Positions 5,914 to 11,949 of a DNA stretch of 12,085 bases are shown piece after piece. Within the stretch, counting starts at the first letter, position 1; every line of letters starts with the position of its first letter. Position numbers and translations under genes: made by a program. Origin of the DNA: DASQVO01 sp035640715 (GTDB lineage Bacteria > Actinomycetota > Actinomycetes > Streptosporangiales > Streptosporangiaceae); contig DASQVO010000415.1 of NCBI GenBank assembly GCA_035640715.1, positions 1-12,085 on the forward strand. The letters run 5' to 3'. The notes below the pieces were generated by a model. It was not told the origin of the DNA. It worked only from the letters and a program-made list of their open reading frames with translations, and made no database searches.

Positions 5914-6273
5914 TCATCGCCTGCGTCCCGGGTGGATGGATGGGAGGCCGAACTTGGCTACCAGGCCGGGGCCGCCGCCGAAGACGGTGATGCGGGCGAT
6001 GCCCGCGGGGGTGGCGGTGAGGATGCCGAGTCCGAAGGCGTGATGGGTTCCGTCGCTGTCGCGGTGGTAGGCGGCCGCGGCGGGCTGGCCGTTGGAGAGG
6101 GTGGGGTCATCAGCCAGTCTCCGGGGGATCCGACGCGTCCGGGATCGGCTGCAGCCAGGCCACGTCAAATTCGGCCGGGCCGGGCGGGGCGTCGGGGTCG
6201 TTGGCGGGGCCGCCCAGGCCGGATGGGCCGCCTCCCAGCGCCTCTTGACCGTCTCGGACTGCTTGCTTGGCAT
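5914..6273 (-). pseudogene. Shredded sigma-70 (ECF type with SnoaL-like C-terminus) gene behind a foreign start
   Basis: On the minus strand an ATG at 6273 with AGGAGA 7 nt upstream opens MPSKQSETVKRRWEAAHPAW, which does not look like a sigma factor and may be the start of another protein (an alpha/beta-hydrolase-like N-terminus is a guess). One frame over, 6190-6135 reads PAEFDVAWLQPIPDA, the linker typically following region 2 in the ECF sigma factors that carry a C-terminal SnoaL domain. Back in the first frame, 6093-5914 reads NGQPAAAAYHRDSDGTHHAF and ends ARITVFGGGPGLVAKFGLP, the end of that SnoaL-like domain. Region 4 and most of the SnoaL domain are gone. At least two junctions are needed, so this is a deletion relic, not a sequencing error. 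Confidence 0.6.
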
Positions 6274-6293
6274 CGCCGTGTCTCCTTCCTCGC

Positions 6294-6425
6294 TCAGCCA
6301 GCCTGTTCCGGGCAGTTCCAGAAGGCCTGAACGCGCCAGGTGCCGCCCTGCCTGGACAGCACCCAAGTCTCATTAAGGACCTCCCGCACCGGGCGGTCGG
6401 CCCCGACGGGCGCATTATCGGTCAT
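6294..6425 (-). pseudogene. C-terminal remnant of a SgcJ/EcaC-like NTF2-fold protein
   Basis: ATG 6425 with AAGGGA 5 nt upstream gives a 43-residue peptide: MTDNAPVGADRPVREVLNET, then WVLSRQGGTWRVQAFWNCPE. The second half matches the closing beta-strands of SgcJ/EcaC-type proteins (WVLxxxxGxWRVxAF with N-C-P after it). Only this tail remains; upstream in frame there is GC-rich sequence without homology, then R2 copy 3. The good ribosome site may be chance or may have been brought in by the rearrangement. It ends 20 nt before the start of the sigma-factor relic, so both could be transcribed together from the minus strand. Confidence 0.55.
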
Positions 6426-6478
6426 CACGTTCCCTTTCACGATGTTTCGCTTCGCTGCGCCGGCGGGTGCGGCCCGAA

Positions 6479-6520
6479 GCCCTCGACAATTCAGACCGCC
6501 GACGGCCGGAAAAGGAATCG
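6479..6520 (-). repeat. Dispersed repeat R2, copy 3 (minus strand)
   Basis: Read on the minus strand it starts CGATTCCTTTTCCG and ends GGTCTGAATTGTCGAGGGC, collinear and ungapped with the two plus-strand copies; the first 14 nt are identical in all three. It lies 53 nt upstream of ATG 6425, so again before a coding start and in its direction. Confidence 0.7.
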
Positions 6521-6795
6521 CTCGCCCCCCAGCAGGAGGAGGAGGAATCACCCGCTCACACGGCACCATTCGGCCCACGGCACACGCTCGGGCGGCAACT
6601 GGCTCGCCATCCCGTGAACCGGCTCTTGCGTGCACCCCGCAGACAGCGGCGCCATCGCGCACCTGGCAGCCCTCCGCGGGCTGGTGCATGGCAAGAAGCT
6701 GCCGCCCGATGAAGGAGAGCGCGCGCTCCGCAGAAATCCTCAGCCCCAGCAGCTTTCCGGCCTGGGGAGCGTGGCATGGGCTCAGGCCAGCGTCT
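6521..6795. other. Stretch without supportable gene
   Basis: Between R2 copy 3 and the SRPBCC tail no frame on either strand shows a recognisable family. A purine-rich GGAGGAGGAGGAA lies at about 6536-6548. A plus-strand frame containing HLAALRGLVHGKKLPPDEGE (about 6657-6716) looks somewhat protein-like but has no start with a ribosome site and no match I can name. Confidence 0.4.
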
Positions 6796-6929
6796 TTACT
6801 CCCCGAACGGCGTCCCGGTGCCGGTCTCAGCGTAGGCGGCGAGGCTGGCCAGGAAGTGCTCCCACCCCTCCGCCACCACCTCTGCCGGTAGCCCGGTGTG
6901 GCGAAATTCCAGCTCGCACGCCTGCGGGC
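6796..6929 (-). pseudogene. C-terminal fragment of an SRPBCC (AHSA1-like) protein
   Basis: This minus-strand frame from about 6927 to TAA at 6796-6798 gives 43 residues, PQACELEFRHTGLPAEVVAE then GWEHFLASLAAYAETG. The L-x-F-x-H-x-G-L strand and the closing helix G-W-E-H-F-L-x-x-L are the end of AHSA1-type SRPBCC domains; the intact SRPBCC gene at 7663 ends comparably with GWTHYLARLSAAA. The fragment is joined, one frame off, to the NTF2-like gene upstream; the rest of its domain is missing. Confidence 0.68.
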
Positions 6930-7243
6930 CGGATGCGGGTGATCTTGCCGTCATCAACGGTGAAATGCTCGGCCACGCGGAGTGTCCCGAGGCCCTGAAC
7001 ATCCATGTCATACAGGAGCATCCCCTCCGTGCCCGCGCTCATCGCCGAGAGGAGTTCGGTCTTGGTCGTCATCGATCCGAAGGTCTTCAGCGCGGCGGCG
7101 AAAGACCCGGTGTCCGGGTACTCGTTGACCGGCACCTCGACCGTCAGCCCGTGTGCGAGCAGGGAGACTGCCCGATCGAAATCCTTGGCCGTCCAAGCCT
7201 CGTAGTAGGCGCGGATGATTGCGGGGGTGTCCTGTGTGCCCAT
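6929..7243 (-). pseudogene. NTF2-like / SnoaL-family protein, 3' end replaced
   Basis: The ATG at 7243 has AGAGG 7 nt upstream (7251-7255). The 105 recognisable residues start MGTQDTPAIIRAYYEAWTAK, continue LLAHGLTVEVPVNEYPDTGS, and end HFTVDDGKITRIR, a nearly complete NTF2 fold (helix-helix-strand entry, final strand with D-G-K-I). In homologues a last short helix would follow; here the sequence jumps at about 6927-6929 into an SRPBCC tail in another frame, while this frame reads on into unrelated residues to 6827. The fold might still form, so residual function is possible. It is divergent from the ArsR gene and its promoter overlaps the same inverted-repeat region, so it was probably a target of that regulator. 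Confidence 0.72.
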
Positions 7244-7291
7244 GCGGCTTCCTCTGGATACGACTGCGATGCTGGCGGGATCCTCGTCTAT

Positions 7292-7307
7292 ACAAGCGTT
7301 GACTTGT
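7292..7307. promoter_or_regulatory. Inverted-repeat operator candidate O1
   Basis: ACAAG, 6-nt spacer CGTTGA, CTTGT. It shares the ACAAGC half-site with O2 next to it. It lies on the side of the minus-strand NTF2-like gene and is well placed to control that promoter. Confidence 0.6.
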
Positions 7308-7312
7308 GTAAG

Positions 7313-7348
7313 ATACAAGCATTAACTTAAACAAGTAAAGGCTTGTAT
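7313..7348. promoter_or_regulatory. Nested palindromic operator candidate O2 for the ArsR-type regulator
   Basis: The outer arms ATACAAGC (7313-7320) and GCTTGTAT (7341-7348) and the inner arms ACTT (7325-7328) and AAGT (7333-7336) share one centre, between 7330 and 7331. The 36-bp block is strikingly AT-rich for this genome and sits directly before the ArsR gene, typical of an autoregulatory operator in an intergenic region shared by divergent genes. Confidence 0.7.
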
Positions 7349-7349
7349 T

Positions 7350-7673
7350 ATGGCTATAATGGGCAGCGTGAGCGAAGCTGCGTTCCATGTGCTGGCCGAG
7401 CCGCATCGGCAGGGCATCTTGCGGCTGCTGCGGGACCAGCCGCGTTCGGTCAATGAGATCGCCGAGCAGTTCGACATCACCCAGCAGGCGGTGTCCCAGC
7501 ATCTGAAGGTGCTCAAGGACGCGGGCCTGGTTGCCGTCCACCCGCAGGGCCAGCGGCGCCTGTACATCGTCCGCCCAGAAGGACTGGCCGGGCTGCGTGA
7601 TTTCCTCGCCGAATTCTGGCCAGATAGCCTCGGGCGCCTCAAGCAGGCGGTGGAGTCCGGCGATGACCGCTGA
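7350..7673 (+). CDS. ArsR-family winged-helix transcriptional regulator
   Basis: The product has 107 residues from ATG 7350 (AAAGG 8 nt upstream). The winged-helix domain runs from AAFHVLAEPHRQGILRLLRD through EIAEQFDITQQAVSQHLKVL (recognition helix about residues 47-60) and the wing VHPQGQRRLYIV. There are no cysteines, so it is not a metal-sensing ArsR; it belongs to the subgroup usually paired with SRPBCC genes, with unknown ligand. It overlaps the next gene by 11 nt. Start is uncertain: a perfect TATAAT at 7355-7360 followed 7 nt later by in-frame GTG (7368) suggests a leaderless mRNA starting MSEAAFHVL; ATG 7359 is a third option. Two inverted-repeat sites upstream imply autoregulation and control of the divergent gene. 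Confidence 0.9.
   Translation: MAIMGSVSEAAFHVLAEPHRQGILRLLRDQPRSVNEIAEQFDITQQAVSQHLKVLKDAGLVAVHPQGQRRLYIVRPEGLAGLRDFLAEFWPDSLGRLKQAVESGDDR
7355..7360 (+). promoter_or_regulatory. Consensus -10 box inside the annotated 5' end of the ArsR gene
   Basis: TATAAT, rare in such GC-rich DNA, ends 7 nt before an in-frame GTG at 7368. That spacing suits transcription starting at the GTG. No good -35 hexamer is seen at 7332-7338, where the O2 operator lies instead, so the promoter would be extended/-10 dependent or this may be chance. Confidence 0.45.
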
Positions 7674-8145
7674 CCCGGTCACCGCCACCGTGCACATCGA
7701 CGCCCCGCCCGAACGGGTCTGGGAGTACTTCACCCAGCCCGAGGCAATCGTCCGGTGGATGGGCGAGTACGCCCTGATCCAACCAGAGACCGGCGGCCGA
7801 TTCGCCGTCGACGTGAAGGGCACGCCAGTGCGTGGCCGTTTTCTCCGCCTCGACCCGCCACACCGGCTCCTCATCAGCTGGGGCTACGCCGGCTCAGACC
7901 GGCTGCCCCCCGGAGCCAGCACCGTGGAAGTGCGGCTCACCCCCGACGGTTCCGGCACCCGCGTCGACCTCGAACACCGTGACCTGCCGCCTACCGAGCA
8001 ACCCGGGCACGTCACCGGCTGGACTCACTACCTGGCCAGGCTTAGCGCCGCCGCCGTGGGTGATCCCGGCCCCGACCCCGGCATGGGTGATACATCACCT
8101 CCGCAAGCCGACCTGGTACGACGCGATCTCCACCCCGGGCAATAG
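7663..8145 (+). CDS. SRPBCC (AHSA1/START-like) domain protein
   Basis: The product has 160 residues, start ATG 7663 inside the ArsR 3' end, with GGAG 7 nt upstream. The fold is easily read: strand TATVHIDAPPERVWEYFTQP (7-26), the W-M-G of the first helix end, GGRFAVDVKGTPVRGRFLRL (44-63), PHRLLISWGY, then VEVRLTPDGSGTRVDLEHRD and the long C-terminal helix GWTHYLARLSAAA. AHSA1-like SRPBCC proteins form a hydrophobic ligand pocket; the family name comes from Hsp90 activators, but the bacterial members beside ArsR regulators have mostly unknown ligands. Co-transcribed with the ArsR gene through the 11-nt overlap. The last 25 residues (after AAAVGDPGPDP) are Pro/Gly-rich and unlike the compact end of relatives, so a late frameshift is possible but not required. 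Confidence 0.9.
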   Translation: MTADPVTATVHIDAPPERVWEYFTQPEAIVRWMGEYALIQPETGGRFAVDVKGTPVRGRFLRLDPPHRLLISWGYAGSDRLPPGASTVEVRLTPDGSGTRVDLEHRDLPPTEQPGHVTGWTHYLARLSAAAVGDPGPDPGMGDTSPPQADLVRRDLHPGQ

Positions 8146-8229
8146 GGGCGAGTCGGCGCGGCGCGCACGGTGCTGGCCGGCTCACCCGCTGCATCGTGCC
8201 AGGCTTTGGTAGCGGGGCCAGCGAAGCCG

Positions 8230-10944
8230 TCAGCGTGCGGGGGCCTGCCACAGGGTGGGCTGCTCGCCGTCCTGTGTGGCGGTGAAGCCGACACCCGTCA
8301 GGGCGCCGCCGGACGTGGCGAGTCCAGTGATCTCCTGGATGCCGGTGCCGCTCAGCCCCGTGCCGCGCGGTTCCCTCGCCGTCCACGTGCTGCCGTCCGG
8401 TGATGTCCACAGCACCACGTCGAGATTGCCGGGCGCGCCGTACACGCCGGCGGCGGTGAAACCACCGCCCACGGCGGTCAGCGCCGTGACGGCGGCCGTG
8501 CCACGCGGGGACGGAAGGGGCACCTGCCGCCACGTGCCGCCATCATTGGCGGAGATCTCGGCGAATGCCGCCCGGCCGCCGGACGGGCTGATCTTCTCGC
8601 CGAGCGCGACGACGTGCCGCCCGCTGACGGCCACCCGCTGCAGTTCGGCGCTCGCGGCCCCGCTGGGTACCGGAAGGGTGGCAGAGTGCCAGGAGCGGCC
8701 GTTGCCGGACGTCCAGACGGCAGGGCGGATTCCCTGCCGGCCGACGGCGACGAACCCGGACACGCCGCCGGTGACGCCCAGCATCTCCCCGGTGCCGCCC
8801 AGGGCCGCGCCGGCTGCGGTGCCGCTCGCGCGGGTCCAGGTGCTGAGGTTGCCGGACCACCAGGCGGCGGGGAATGTCCCCGCGCCGCTGACCTTCGTGC
8901 CGACGATCACATAACCGGACCGGGCCGCGGCGGCCTGGGACGCCGAGACGCTGGCCCCGGGGAAGGCGCTGGCACCGCCCGCGGCCCGCCATGCCGTGCC
9001 ATCGGCGGAGGTGACGACGAGGGGATGCTGACCTGTCCCGGAGACGGCCGTCCCGGGGACGGCGCCGCCGACCGCCAGCCAGCCCGCCCGCCCGTGCACC
9101 ACGCTGGTGAGCTGCTGCGGGCCCGGCCGGTCACCTGCCGCGGGACCCATCCCCGAGGCGGGTGACCATGAGCCGCGGACCGTTTTCCGCCAGGCCTGCG
9201 GTGATCCGCCGGCTTCTCCGACGGCGACCTGCTGCCCGCCGGAGACGGCGACGGCGACGGCCGTGACCTGGGAAATAGTGGCGCTGGGAATCGCAGTGAC
9301 GTTCACCGCCCGGGCTCGGCGGCCCGGCGCCGCGACGGCGAGATACGGCTGCTGGCTGCCCGCGCCGCGGCCGGACCCCGCCGCTATGACCGCGCCGCTG
9401 GCCGTCACCGTTGCACCGGTGACGGTGTGGGCTGCCGCGCTGCCGAGCGTGGCCGCCAGCCGCCAGGAGGCGCCGTCCGCACTGACGTAGGCGGCCGTGG
9501 TGCCGCTGGTGCCCTGGCCGACGGCCGTGTAGCCGCCGTCACCGCCCTTGACCACCGCGGCCTGAAAGCCGCCCGGCGCCGTCAGCGTCCCGGTGTACCG
9601 CCAGGCCGATCCGCTGGCTGAGGCGTAGACCACCACGCCGGGCTGGACACGCGCCGAACCGCCGGGCCGGATGGCGGCGAAGCCCGGCCGGACGGCGATG
9701 AAACCGGGGCCGCCCGCGGCGATGCCGCTGAAGGAATCGGTCGCGCCGTGGCTGACAGGCACCGGCGCGGGCCGCCAGGATGCGCCGCCGTCGCTGCTCA
9801 GCCAGGTCCCGGAGGACCTGGTAACCACCGCGCGCCGCTTCGTACCGCGGCCGGAGGCCGAGATCCGGCTGATCTGGCCGGAAATAACGATGTCGCGGCC
9901 GTGGACGGCGGCGTCGCTGATGTTCAGCACGCTGCCACCGGCCGGGGTGAGGGCGAGCTGCGCCGCCGTCCTCCGCTGCCAGCTCAGCCCGTCCGGGGAG
10001 GTCCAGATCACCGCCGTGCCCGCCGCGGCATTCTCCCCCGCCGCGAGGAAGCCGCTGGCCGTCCTGGCCAGGACCCGTACCTGGTCGCCGGTGTCGGCCG
10101 GGGCGATCCCGGCGGTGGAGGACAGTGTCCAGGACCGGCCATCCCGGCTTGTCCAGACCGCCCGCCGGCCGACGGCCAGCCAGGCGCCGTGGCCGCCCGC
10201 GACCAGCTGCGCCGGGTGGCCGGGGGGCGGCTGACCGCCGCCGTGCGCGGTGACCGTCGCGAGCTTCCAGGTGTTCCCGGCATCGCCGGAGACGAAGAAC
10301 TGGGCGCGCGGAATGTCGCCGCCCGCCTGGGAGCCCACGGCCACCACCGTGTCGCCGGAACTCGCGACGCGGGTCAGCGACTGGACGACGCCGCGGCCCA
10401 GTGGCACCTGGCCGGCGCCGAAGATAGTGCCGGCCAGCCGGGCGGGCGGGTATACCTGCGGAATCTGGAAGCCAGCGCCGGGGCCGGTGCCGAAGGCGGC
10501 GAAGCCGCCAGCGCCGACCGCCACGGCCACAAGGACGACGAGACTGCCCAGCAGTGCCGCGCGGGGAAGCCTGCTGTGCGGGATCCCGCCCAGCCCCGGC
10601 AGCACGTATGCGCGCCGCGCGGCCGGCCGCGGTGCGGGACCGTGGTCCCAGGCTGGCCAGGCGTCTTCGCCCTCACGGATGGCACGCTGCCACTCAACAC
10701 CAGCGGCACGCCACGCGGCCTGCGCCCGCTGCCACACGGACCGCCCCGGCGGGCCAAGGCGGCCGGCCAGAGCATCCTCCGGCACCGGGAAACCCGGGCC
10801 ACCCGGTTGACCGCGCAGCGCGGGCACCGCGTCAGCAACGGACAATGGCCTGGCCGGATCGCCGGGATCACTGGCGCCCGCCGGCTCGTCCACCGTGCCC
10901 GCGGTGAAACGCGGCGGATACTCCGCGTTATCCATCGTGCTCAC
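8230..10944 (-). CDS. Membrane-anchored extracytoplasmic beta-propeller-like protein with Asp-box (BNR-like) repeats
   Basis: The start is GTG 10944 with GAGGG 5 nt upstream; ATG 10947, TTG 10956 and ATG 10935 are alternatives. The product is about 904 residues. The N-terminal 125 or so residues are hydrophilic and cytoplasmic, with a Trp-rich helix (WQRAQAAWRAAGVEWQ). One membrane helix follows (about 129-151, AALLGSLVVLVAVAVGAGGF). The rest is a series of about twelve units carrying S-x-D-G-x-x-W or close variants: SGDAGNTWK, TSRDGRSWT, TSPDGLSWQ, SSDGGASWR, SASGSAWR, SADGASWR, TSADGTAWR, GNLSTWTR, TSGNGRSWH, ANDGGTWR, TSPDGSTWT. These are Asp-box-like turns typical of beta-propellers (sialidase, sortilin types); the number would suit one large or two propellers outside the cell. 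No sialidase catalytic arginine triad is evident, so binding or scaffolding is likelier than catalysis. Convergent with the SRPBCC gene. I cannot name a specific function. Confidence 0.82.
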   Translation of the reverse strand: MSTMDNAEYPPRFTAGTVDEPAGASDPGDPARPLSVADAVPALRGQPGGPGFPVPEDALAGRLGPPGRSVWQRAQAAWRAAGVEWQRAIREGEDAWPAWDHGPAPRPAARRAYVLPGLGGIPHSRLPRAALLGSLVVLVAVAVGAGGFAAFGTGPGAGFQIPQVYPPARLAGTIFGAGQVPLGRGVVQSLTRVASSGDTVVAVGSQAGGDIPRAQFFVSGDAGNTWKLATVTAHGGGQPPPGHPAQLVAGGHGAWLAVGRRAVWTSRDGRSWTLSSTAGIAPADTGDQVRVLARTASGFLAAGENAAAGTAVIWTSPDGLSWQRRTAAQLALTPAGGSVLNISDAAVHGRDIVISGQISRISASGRGTKRRAVVTRSSGTWLSSDGGASWRPAPVPVSHGATDSFSGIAAGGPGFIAVRPGFAAIRPGGSARVQPGVVVYASASGSAWRYTGTLTAPGGFQAAVVKGGDGGYTAVGQGTSGTTAAYVSADGASWRLAATLGSAAAHTVTGATVTASGAVIAAGSGRGAGSQQPYLAVAAPGRRARAVNVTAIPSATISQVTAVAVAVSGGQQVAVGEAGGSPQAWRKTVRGSWSPASGMGPAAGDRPGPQQLTSVVHGRAGWLAVGGAVPGTAVSGTGQHPLVVTSADGTAWRAAGGASAFPGASVSASQAAAARSGYVIVGTKVSGAGTFPAAWWSGNLSTWTRASGTAAGAALGGTGEMLGVTGGVSGFVAVGRQGIRPAVWTSGNGRSWHSATLPVPSGAASAELQRVAVSGRHVVALGEKISPSGGRAAFAEISANDGGTWRQVPLPSPRGTAAVTALTAVGGGFTAAGVYGAPGNLDVVLWTSPDGSTWTAREPRGTGLSGTGIQEITGLATSGGALTGVGFTATQDGEQPTLWQAPAR

Positions 10945-10987
10945 CATTGCCCTCAAGCGTCCGGCAGGGGCTAGCCGGTGGCACTGC

Positions 10988-10999
10988 GGTCACGTGACC
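10988..10999. promoter_or_regulatory. Perfect 12-bp palindrome upstream of the propeller gene
   Basis: GGTCACGTGACC is fully self-complementary and lies 44 nt upstream of the GTG start, between the ClpP-like gene's stop and the propeller gene. It could be an operator; no regulator can be assigned. Confidence 0.4.
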
Positions 11000-11107
11000 T
11001 CTCGCGTCGCGGATCATGCGCCCGCCCCTGCGCCGGCGGATCTTCCCGAGCTTCACCCGCGCCGATGTTACTCGCCTGCCGGGCGCTCGCAGCGGCGCAT
11101 CGCGGAG

Positions 11108-11124
11108 CCCGGCGCGCCGCCGGG
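11108..11124 (-). terminator. Hairpin downstream of the ClpP-like gene
   Basis: CCCGGCG (11108-11114), loop CGC, CGCCGGG (11118-11124): a perfect 7-bp stem 16 nt past the minus-strand stop at 11141. There is no T-tract. It likely separates the ClpP-like gene from the propeller gene. Confidence 0.5.
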
Positions 11125-11140
11125 CGGCTGCCAGATCTGC

Positions 11141-11857
11141 TCAGCGCTGCTCGATCCGCTCGGTGATCAGGCCGTACCGCAGCGCTTCCTCCGTGGTGAG
11201 GACGCGGCAGCGCCTGGCGTCGTCCCGGATTTCGTCGACTTCCCGGCCGGTCACGTCTGCGAGCCGGAAGTAGAGCGAGTCGACCATCTTCCTGGTCTGC
11301 TCCTCGCGGGCGGCGACAGCTGTCATCGTGCCGCTGAACTCCACGGTCGGCTCGGACAGCGCGAACACCGCGTTCGGGTAGGCACGGCGCTCGCTGGACG
11401 CCGCGAGCACGCCGAGCGCCGCGCCGCTGATCTGGCCGGCCGCACGCGCCCGGACGGGAACTCCCACGACATCGAGCACGCCCATGACGGCCAGGGCCGC
11501 GGTGAGATCAGCGCTGAGGTTCTGCAACTCGAACCGGATGGGGCTGTCTCCTTCAGCGTCCAGCGTGAGCAACTGGGCACACAGCCGGGTAGCCGATTCA
11601 TCGCCGAGATGGCCGTGCGCCATCACGATCCGCCGTTCCATCAGGCGCTCGTACAGCCCACCGCGCGGCTCGCCAGGGTCCAGCCACACACGTACCTGCG
11701 GGACGCCTGGCTGCGGCTGCGGTTGCGGCACGGCCGGCGACGGCCACCAGGACGGGCGCCCCGGTGGCACGGGCGGCACCGGCTCCCCGGGCGGCAGCGG
11801 CCGACCGGGCCGGAACGGGACGTCGGCGAACACCGGGCTGGCTGGCCGTACTGTCAT
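11141..11857 (-). CDS. ClpP-family protein lacking catalytic residues (pseudo-protease)
   Basis: The start ATG at 11857 has AAGGAG 7 nt upstream; the product is 238 residues. Residues 4-55 are a Pro-rich tail (many PP and PQ pairs) absent from ordinary ClpP. The ClpP fold follows: RRIVMAHGHLGDESATRLCA (75-94), the strand IRFELQN, the helix ADLTAALAVMGVL, and the C-terminal LTTEEALRYGLITERIE. The nucleophile motif, normally G-Q-A-A-S-M, reads G141-Q-I-S-G-A: the serine position holds Gly145, with Ser144 one place early. The catalytic His of the I-H-Q-P motif is replaced (A-L-S-E-P, 166-170), and the Asp region before TTEEA reads R-R-C-R. All three triad positions appear lost. Such members may form mixed rings with active ClpP or act in regulation; this is inference. 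It follows an XRE gene on the same strand with a 92-nt gap. Confidence 0.85.
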   Translation of the reverse strand: MTVRPASPVFADVPFRPGRPLPPGEPVPPVPPGRPSWWPSPAVPQPQPQPGVPQVRVWLDPGEPRGGLYERLMERRIVMAHGHLGDESATRLCAQLLTLDAEGDSPIRFELQNLSADLTAALAVMGVLDVVGVPVRARAAGQISGAALGVLAASSERRAYPNAVFALSEPTVEFSGTMTAVAAREEQTRKMVDSLYFRLADVTGREVDEIRDDARRCRVLTTEEALRYGLITERIEQR

Positions 11858-11949
11858 CGGGTCGCTCCTTCCGCCGCGTGCGCGGCTGTCATGTGCGCCG
11901 GAGAGCGTCACCCGCTCCCGTTCGGCTACCTCTGCGGCACTCGCAGCCG

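Noticed and set aside
5727..6330. Read-through extension of the oxidoreductase frame
   Set aside because: Beyond 5726 the frame goes through R1 and antisense of the sigma relic; homology stops at the lost stop codon.
2331..6520. CRISPR array
   Set aside because: Repeats are about 1 kb apart, imperfect, and separated by genes; no spacer structure or cas genes.
6657..6716. Possible plus-strand gene with HLAALRGLVHGKKLPPDEGE
   Set aside because: No start with a ribosome site, no family recognised, and the frame turns Arg-rich antisense to the SRPBCC tail.
6732..6746. 14-nt match GAAATCCTCAGCCC to the SnoaL-like gene at about 3022
   Set aside because: Short, no similarity on either side; likely chance.
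9748..10974. Plus-strand open frame of 408 codons
   Set aside because: Antisense to the propeller gene, Arg/Gly/Pro-rich, no family signature; the minus frame has clear repeats and a membrane helix.
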